Assembly: GCA_963854835.1 (NCBI GenBank) | Contig: OY978529.1 | Location: forward strand, 13,043,139-13,107,138 | DNA from: Megamerina dolium | Lineage: Eukaryota; Arthropoda; Insecta; Diptera; Megamerinidae | DNA length: 64,000 nucleotides | Direction of reading: 5' to 3' | Part shown: positions 57,016 to 64,000 of the stretch, piece after piece | Layout of the letters: the number at the start of each line of letters is the position of its first letter | How positions within the stretch are numbered: position 1 is the stretch's first letter | Position numbers and translations under genes: made by a program | The notes under the pieces: model-generated | What the model saw: only the letters and a program-made list of their open reading frames with translations | What the model was told of the DNA's origin: nothing | The model's database searches: none

Positions 57016-58024
57016 CAATCGAAATTAAATTGCCAAATTTAAATATGCATTAATTACGATATAATGCAGCAACGTAAATTATTAAGAAAGGAGACTATGT
57101 AACACATGTAGATGTGTACATATATTTGTAAAAAAAAAGACCAACTTAATATTTGTAGAATATAATGATATATTTATAACTAAACTATTGAAGCACATTC
57201 GGAAAATTAAAAGACTACTTTTTCATAAAAGCAACGCATAAGAACATATTGAACAAACATAGTACTGATAAAAATCGCACAAAACATGATTATTTATTAT
57301 TAAAAAACAAAAAAACAAAAAAACAAAAATACTCGAATGCAAAATCATACATGTGTATTTGCTTTTCGATTCCAAGGCAGCTTTATGGAAATTCATTTGT
57401 AAATTTACTAGAATATTACTATGTGAATAGGCTTTTTTTTTCATTTTTTACTATTTACAAAAATGAAACTTACTTTTCACGAAAATTCCAACATAAAAAA
57501 ATAGTATCTAATAGCTGTAGTGCAATGATGAAAGCAAATAATTCGTATTATGACAAACGAATCAATTTCGTAATTTACTATTATTTTGTTTTGTGATTTT
57601 CAATAATATATCGAGCCCTAACCGCAAAAATAACGTAAGCGATAAAAATAAAAATTTACAGGAGATATGTTTTTTATTTTATTCCTGATCAGTAGGGAAT
57701 ATTTCTATGAAATTTAAAATGTAGTCTTAAATGTAATGTAAATGTCGTTTGCGTTAATTTTGCGGGTAGGGCTCGAATATACGTATGTAGATTGTACATT
57801 GTAGAGAAATATAAAAAATCTCAATTAAAACCTATTTGTGAAATAATATTTATATACATAATAAGCTTGATTCCATTAAATTCGATCAAAAAATATAATA
57901 CGAATCCTTCACTTCTAAATTATTTAGAACCGCATAATAGAACTAGTACTCCAGTGAATTGAAAAAGGAAATTGATGCAATGTTTTGTTTATTTGTTTTT
58001 ATACATATACACATATACGTATAC
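57011..58024. other. AT-rich stretch downstream of Hr39
   Basis: Could hold the rest of a long Hr39 3' UTR. The plus frame 57249-57596 is lysine/asparagine/tyrosine-rich, AT-driven, without motif. No gene called. Confidence 0.4.
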
Positions 58025-58201
58025 ATTAGAGTGGAGTAAAGCTATCAACTTTGTAGTTCATTTAAAATTAAATTTTTTATGTCGAAAACGAATTTCAAAT
58101 AGAAAATTAAGATTATTTCGGCAGTAGGCCTTAATTTGAATATTCTTGTATGAAATTCACTCAAGTGAATTTGAAAGTATATAGCAAAAAACCACTCTAA
58201 T
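58025..58201. mobile_element. TIR element, ATTAGAGTGG family, 177-bp copy
   Basis: ACATTAGAGTGG ... CCACTCTAATGT: 12-bp perfect ends. Shortest of the three copies in the window. Confidence 0.75.
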
Positions 58202-58224
58202 GTGCATATGTACTTTATTATTAA

Positions 58225-58255
<31 letters not shown>

Positions 58256-60094
58256 TTCATATTGTATTTATAAATTGTATGTTGTCCCAGATTCTTATTA
58301 TAACTTAGCAGTAAATATAAAATCCTGCAACAGGATTAAAAGTAAAGACATCCTAAATATATCTGTACATCCCATACCCTACATATGTCCCTCTCATATA
58401 CATAAATAAAAATTCGTACATATGTACATAAATATATGCATACTTACATACATACAGACATGTATACATTTTCGCAAATTACCAGGGAGCAGAGATCCAT
58501 TTATTTTGAATTGCTTTTTTTTGTGATTTATTCACATACGAATTTTGTTTTCAATTTATTCACGATCACGAACTAACTTGTTTGCGTTTGTTAAAAATAT
58601 TCTTGAATGCAATATTTGTTCACGATTCCTACTAAACTGATCGGTTCGTGATCCGAATTTCTACGCTACTTTTTAGGATATTTAAAGAACTCCTTCTTGA
58701 CTCAAATCGAAGCAAGGCCAGCTGCAATTTCAACTAAAAGTTTCACTTTAAATGTTTCATATAAATACGAAAAATAAAATGTGAATTGCATAGGTAAATA
58801 TAAAAAATAAGTGATCAATTTTAACAAATTTAATATTACAGAATAATTATTTGACATCGTTTAATTTCCGTGATGGCAATTTGAGGTATTTTTCGAAAGA
58901 AAACACTGGTCGAATCAGTTCCTCCTCATATAGACTGCCACGTCACAATTTATTTTAGTGGGCGGTTCAAGATCACGGTGTGATCTGTTGAATATCGGTT
59001 GCTTGTCCGTTACAAACAACAAACATTTGTTACATTTACATAAACCTACTACCATCACCTCTTTATACCACTGTTTTCGCGAACTCTTAGTATAAACTAT
59101 TTATACAGTGTAAATGGTTTGTAATAATTGCATTAATCTAATTTTGGTAAATTCGCGATAAGGACGGTGATGAAGGACTTTTATTTCATACTCGTGAATG
59201 GTAACTTTGCCGTACCCTGCCAGTTCCATCTTTGCATAGTAAATATTATTATTTAGATAAACCATATAAGGTGAAAAAATCAAAAGTAATTTATAAATAG
59301 TTTTGTTTACTAAGTTTTATTAATTTTTTTTTTTTGTCCTGTATTTTATTAAAATGCTTGCAACAATAAGTTGAACTGTGTTTTATTTTATTTCTTAATT
59401 AGTACTTAAGCAGTGCACTAAACTAGAAATGAGTTTGTGTTCAATTTTATAAACATAACCATGTTGAATTTTGTAGGTTAGATCGATTTAGGTTTTTTTG
59501 TTTTTCTTTAATAATACACTGACCACAGTATCGAGTGGACTGCTACTTATGTATGTCAAAAGAACACATTACACCGCAACTAATGCAATAATAGATGAAT
59601 GTTAAACATAAAAATATTATGTAATATTAGCGCAAACAGTGGGTGCCTTTTCAAACACAACAGTTAAGCATATTCTATGCAATTTAAATATTCTTAAAAA
59701 TTTTCTGCAGTGAAAATTAGCAATCGTAAATATTTACCGAGTCCATAGGAGTTTAATTTTAATTTAATTTTAACGTGTTTTGTGCAATTGAAAATTTCAT
59801 ATTGATTAAAGTAAGAAATACCTTATCGAAAAGACACTCATTAGAACAACTTTATTTTATATATTGCAGAAATAAAAATTTAAATGTAACACTATATTTA
59901 AGAATAAACGTTGAAAATTTACGTAACACAAATTATATTTTGTGATAATTTTATATGGCAAAAAAAAAAAAATTATGTAAAATATTGTAGGATGTATGTT
60001 GTATTAATAAAAATGAATACATTTTTTACAATAAAAAATAACGTTCACTTAACTTCCAATGCAATTAACGGCTCAACCTAAACAAGCAAAACTC
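58202..60094. other. Intergenic stretch with (ATT)n
   Basis: An (ATT)n run lies at about 58217-58255. The rest is AT-rich without a supported gene. Confidence 0.5.
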
Positions 60095-60330
60095 CTTGTG
60101 ACATCACTTTTTCTTTCTTTGCATTAATCTCTTTTTAAAAGCTTTTCCATTGAGAATCATTACTGCTGGAAGAATTACCAATTGTTAGTCGACAAGTGGG
60201 CGCCGTTCAGTAAAAACATCTTTTCAGTGTTAAATTTGGCTCAACCGGGGATCGTATCGACTACCTTCGGAACAAAAGCTCATCGCATTAGCCAATGAGC
60301 TGCACTCACGGCGGCTATTTTATTCTCAAT
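60095..60330 (-). mobile_element. tRNA-derived SINE, diverged subfamily, minus strand
   Basis: On the minus strand: a tRNA-like head (GCAGCTCATTGGCTAATGCG, then GATCCCCGGTTGAGCC), then GGCGCCCACTTGTCGACTAA, CAATTGGTAATTCTTCC.GC, and AAAGTGATGTCACAAGG. The order follows the 6614 SINE, but the head is different in detail. The tail is missing. Confidence 0.65.
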
Positions 60331-60684
60331 CGTGATATTATGCAAGATATGTTTGTTTTGGTTGTTAAGAAAACAAACAACAAGTTTTTGGTTTTCGTTA
60401 TTTAGGAAAATCTTAAAATGGAGTTAAGATATTTTTCCGTTTTCATATTTCTTTATTAATTTTTTCATCAATAATGCTGAAGATCTTTGATATTCAGAAT
60501 TAGATAATATTATATGTTGCACTTTATTTCAGTTATCTCGTAAGAGTGCGCTCCGTTAAGGTTCAATTATAGAAACATGACGTAACTTAATTTAGCACAG
60601 ACAAATTGTCGCTTAATAATATATTCTACTGGTAAGTATGTATCTGATCTGAGAGAACCTTTAATCAACCGACCTGTCCCAGTC
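60331..60684. other. Spacer
   Basis: Nothing recognised. Confidence 0.35.
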
Positions 60685-60960
60685 TTACCAGAACCGAAAA
60701 ACCGTCAATAGCGTTGCCGCTTTTGTGTAAAGCCGGATGAACGTTAAATTCAACCGACAATTTTCTGTTCGTTCCGTGTTTTCCAATTTTATTTGTGAAT
60801 TTATTTGCACTTTATTTTTAATAACAATGAATATAGGGGATATAGAGGTTAATAAGAAGTTATCAGAGGAACTTATATTATACAAACATTCATTGCTTTT
60901 TACAAAATCAATGAGCAATTCATCCTCCTCGGTCGTCAAGGAGGTTTGGCTAGAAAGTGT
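60685..60960 (-). pseudogene. Possible MADF-domain exon, minus strand
   Basis: The minus strand reads TTEEDELLIDFVKSNECLYN and continues NISSSDNFLLTSISPIF before a less protein-like stretch. The EEDELLIDFVKxxxxLYN pattern is the start of a MADF (Myb/SANT-like in Adf1) domain. There is no ATG in frame at its head; a TTCTAG acceptor-like sequence lies just upstream (about 60957-60962), so it could be an internal exon. The MADF domain is not completed here, and no next exon was found, so a broken gene or transposon scrap is as likely. Confidence 0.35.
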
Positions 60961-61194
60961 TTAAAATTCCATTATATTCTACAAAGAAACTAAAATATTT
61001 TTTTAAATACGAGTACTCACCGCCGTAAATGTTGCATTGTCAATAAATCTTATAGTGCCGCTAAACTACGTTACGGTATGAATAAACCGATTTATTGGTT
61101 ACTACTTTAAACGAATTTCAATTGCAATGTTTTTTGCAAAGTAACGTTACGACCGCTTCTTGACGGCACCGCTCTCGGACACACCAAAACTTAA
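60961..61194. other. Spacer
   Basis: Nothing recognised. Confidence 0.3.
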
Positions 61195-61360
61195 CCATGG
61201 TGCAATAAAACTAAGATGATATCAACAATATAATCTCACGTTTTTGGCAGTGTTATACAGGGCATCATTTTAATGAACTCAAGAAGGCGGTTCATGGTAT
61301 GCCTTTGATTTACTCCTATTTTAGTACGTTTTTCAATTCTCATGCCTTTTTGGTTAAAAA
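61195..61360. repeat. Unclassified repeat shared with 46697-46830
   Basis: Same blocks in the same order as the copy at 46697 (GGTGCAATAAAACTAAGATG, TTTTTGGCAG, TATGCCTTTGATTTAC), with an extra segment in the middle. Confidence 0.65.
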
Positions 61361-61477
61361 TTATGTACTAGTTTTGTGGCTGGAATAAATTACCTAGTTT
61401 AATAACCAGACAAACTTAGATGTTTAGATTTAGTAGTTCAGGCGTTTCGCTTTTAACGCAGCAATAATATGGTACAG

Positions 61478-61565
61478 ATTAGCGTAGTTGGTAGAGCGAC
61501 GGTGATAGAACATTCGATAACAAGACACACGATGATGAGTACCCAGGTTCGAATCGCGGCTAATA
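61478..61565 (+). repeat. tRNA-like sequence with A and B boxes, probably a SINE head
   Basis: TTAGCGTAGTTGGTAGAGCG resembles a tRNA D-arm / A box and CAGGTTCGAATCGCGGCTAA a B box plus 3' acceptor strand; the first and last five bases can pair. The T-stem does not pair properly and the part between is too long for a normal tRNA, so I do not call a tRNA gene. Confidence 0.45.
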
Positions 61566-61839
61566 GCAGAAAATAGGTAAATTGTGAAATACGTGAATTG
61601 GAATTATAATGTAATGATCGAAAAAAAATTGGTTGATCTGTACTAAAGGTCTGCATGGATTCACTCATTTCTACTCTTTACATCAGTTACCCGCTTCAGA
61701 GCATGTAACTTACTCAATCCATAACCAAAAGTGTACACCATAAACAGTACAGAGAATTAAAGCAATTAGTAATATCAGTACTTGTTTGCTCTCTATGCAG
61801 TATACATCCATATCCTTATTTCACACACTTACACTTACT

Positions 61840-62725
61840 CGATCAGATAAGTATATCGATAAGTATAACGAAGCGTTTTGATTCTTGTGAGTTCAAGTTC
61901 AGACAGATAGGTTGTCTGTAATAGTTCCCTCCAATGTGTTTGTTTCCTCACATGGACAAGGACTGGACATTCTGTGATTAGGTGTATGGATGTCTCATCA
62001 TCTTCCATAGAATATACATATTTTACCAAGACTGACTGACATTTGGGTACTAGGACAATATATTCCAGATCCTGTGCCTTCTTCAGTCTTGGATCCATCA
62101 CTGTACCATACAATGTCATCACAGGTATGACTGATTTTTGAGTTACCCCAGTCTATCCTATTTGGGACTTGAGTTTTATATTTCCTGTTAAAGATATGCC
62201 TCGGAGGCATTAAGTCAAGAGTCATCCAAAAGCTCTCGTCTCGTCTCTTATCTTTAACAATGGATCGGAGACTATTTGCATGCAGATCTTGTGGTATGAA
62301 TCCGATATGCATCAGTCTGTGTGTACTAATGATCGCATTCATTTGTACGGTTAAATCCAAAGGCAGCATACCCAAAATTACATTGAGTGGGGTTGTGCGA
62401 AGGCAGTGATGCAGGAGTTAAAATCTCCTTGCAGTTGTTTTAGTCTATTCACAGTTGGTTTTACCGTGGTCTTTTTCTACCGTACTATCGCCCCATACAT
62501 AGGTGATGATTGGGAGGATAACCAGGGTATACATTTTCTGAAGCCATATCGGCTTCATTCCCCAGTTTTTACCATAGATTCGTTTAGAAATCTAGAAAGC
62601 ATTACCCGCTTTCTGAATAGTACGATCAATGTGAGATTTCCAGTTCAATTTACTGTCTAGAGTTACCCCAAGATATTTGGCTTCTTTTGCGAAGCCTACT
62701 TCTTTGCACAAAGACCTTTATTGCT
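61840..62725 (-). pseudogene. Non-LTR retrotransposon with RNase H, truncated (copy B)
   Basis: On the minus strand: RT thumb block (EAKYLGVTLDSKLNWKSHID near 62640-62690), then RT end, the MGMLPLDLTVQMNAIISTHR linker near 62330-62375, RNase H start DDIVWYSDGSKTEEGTGSGI near 62080-62120 with the catalytic D, and a C-terminal Cys/His-like part (DDETSIHLITECPVLVHVRK). Stops and frameshifts separate these. Truncated at its 5' end, where it meets the tail of copy A. Confidence 0.85.
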
Positions 62726-62732
62726 CTCAGGT

Positions 62733-62757
62733 CATAGGTTAGGTTAGGTTAGGTTAT
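62733..62757. repeat. Short TTAGG pentamer run
   Basis: About four TTAGG units on the plus strand (CCTAA on the sense strand of the retrotransposon), at the 3' end of copy A. Same pentamer as the ancestral insect telomere repeat, which flies lack. Confidence 0.9.
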
Positions 62758-64000
62758 ACGGCCGCCACCCAAAGGGGGGCGCACTTAGGCCAAAAATTGG
62801 CCCATTGTGTTACCATGCATCACTGATGCTTACTATCCTGTTCCCTCTGTTAAGCGGAACCATTGAGATTTCCTGATGAATAAAGAAATGTCCCTGACAT
62901 CCATGGATGCAAGCTCAGTGGTATCTGTAAAAAAGGCACTCCCCAGTAGAGTGTGCCTTCTGCGTGCCAAAACGGGGCATCTACAGAGGAAGAGGTGAAC
63001 ACTTTCCTCCTCTGTAGATGCCCCGTACATCTCTGGCAACCTAATGTCCGATCTCGTCAATTCATCTGCCTCATAGTTCCCTTGAATATCCCTATGCCCC
63101 GGTACACATACAATGTGTACATTGTAGTGTTCCGCTGAATGTCATTTAAGGGCAAGTGACGATTTGCGAGAGGTTTAATGGCGGCTTGACTGTCGGTGTA
63201 GATATAAACATCTTTGAAAGATATTGTATTATAGCGAAGCCACATTGTCGCCTCCTTTATAGCCATAATCACAGCTTGAAAAACACTGCAAAAGTCGGGT
63301 AATCGGAACTTAAGTTTAACGCGTAAGGAATCAGAAAAGACGCCACCTTCTACTCTTCCCTCCAATTTGGAGCCATCTACGCATAATTGTACCGATTGAA
63401 CTGGAGTTTCGTTGACAATACCCCTATTCTATTCTTCCCTTGAGGGCATATGTGTGGAGAATCTATTGTCAAAGCATGGTATGGGAATGGTATAGTCGAT
63501 GGCATTCGGAATTGTAGTGCACTCCCCCAGGATACTTGAATGCCCGTATCGTGGTTGAGCCCAGCGTGAAGCTATATTCTCTCTGCTTGCTAAATAAATC
63601 TACGGTTAGTAGATGCAATAGCGAGTAGAGTGTTTTTGACGGGGTTGTTCTTAGAGCACCTGTTGTCAACACCGCAGATGTCCTTTGAACCTTGTCTATT
63701 AGCCGTCTGTGTACCTCCTTATTTAAGGATTCCCACCAGACTATCACTCCGTAAAAAGAATTGGTCTGACGACTGCAGAGTATAGCCATGATACAATTGT
63801 TGGACTCATCCCCCATCTTTTACCTATGGTTTTCTACAAGGAATAGAGTGCTGCTGTTGCTTTACGAACCATTTCCTCCGTGTTTGGTTTCCCACTTAGT
63901 TTTCTATCTAAAGTTATATCCAAGTACTTCGCCTGTTCAGTTAGCTTTAGACTAGTTCTCCCAATTCTAGGTAAGATAAAAATAGGTATTTTATGCTTTC
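62735..64000 (-). pseudogene. Non-LTR retrotransposon with RNase H (copy A), running off the right edge
   Basis: Minus strand, from the edge: RT thumb (EQAKYLDITLDRKLSGKPNT near 63880-63940), VWWESLNKEVHRRLIDKVQR linker near 63690-63750, RNase H (EGRVEGGVFSDSLRVKLKF near 63310-63365, FKDVYIYTDSQAAIKPLANR near 63150-63215 with the catalytic D), a C-terminal Cys/His part (EEESVHLFLCRCPVLARRRH near 62940-63000), stop near 62833. The 3' tail has a GGGCCAATTTTTGGCC hairpin near 62790, CTAAGTGCGC, and the TAACC run. Some frameshifts. R1/LOA/I-like by its RNase H; exact clade not resolved. Confidence 0.87.

Noticed and set aside
61478..61565. tRNA gene
   Set aside because: The acceptor ends pair, but the T-stem does not and the D-to-T distance is too long; treated as a tRNA-like repeat.
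62733..62757. Telomere end
   Set aside because: Only about four TTAGG units at a retrotransposon tail in the middle of ordinary sequence.

Overview
This is eukaryotic DNA from a higher fly, most likely a tephritid fruit fly. Introns are short (57-90 bp is common) with GT-AG borders, the sequence is AT-rich, transposon debris is dense, and four conserved insect genes are recognisable. Hs2st, a CRAL-TRIO gene, Rab9 and Hr39 would fit the Drosophila 2L arm (Muller element B); that synteny is recalled, not computed. The species call is inference.

Layout. 1-2290: tail of a Ty3/gypsy retrotransposon (integrase plus LTR), a short Myb/SANT-like exon, a MITE and a second LTR fragment. 2689-4237 (+): Hs2st, six exons, intact. 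5288-6954: a TIR element and a tRNA-derived SINE. 10436-12579 (+): a CRAL-TRIO lipid-transfer-type gene, five exons. 13245-16349: four repeat elements in a row, including two foldback elements. 17579-19566 (-): Rab9, three exons. 19958-21825: a MITE and a head-to-head pair of LTR/gag fragments whose gag begins with a SAP-like motif. 26127-31531: nested graveyard of RTE fragment, mariner, (TA)n, and a gypsy pol invaded by a DD41D transposon and a SINE. 32405-42540: mariner remnant, TTAA-flanked element invaded by a non-LTR element, foldback copy, and an inverted pair of RTE-like fragments. 43888-44541: a 650-bp (TA)n tract. 45590-51808: SINE, RTE-like fragments, a jockey-like insertion with 13-bp target duplications, and a DD37D transposon inside a foldback element. 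53366-56462 (+): Hr39, the fly NR5-type nuclear receptor, complete coding region. 57 kb to end: mostly non-coding, a SINE, a possible MADF exon, and two head-to-tail non-LTR retrotransposons with RNase H.

The four host genes do not form a pathway: heparan sulfate 2-O-sulfation (Golgi), lipid-ligand transport, endosome-to-Golgi trafficking and transcription. Everything between them is shaped by transposons, and the most informative signals are nested insertions, shared defects between copies, and a 3' hairpin-like tail common to SINE copies and a LINE. I saw no evidence of CRISPR, operons or prokaryotic features.
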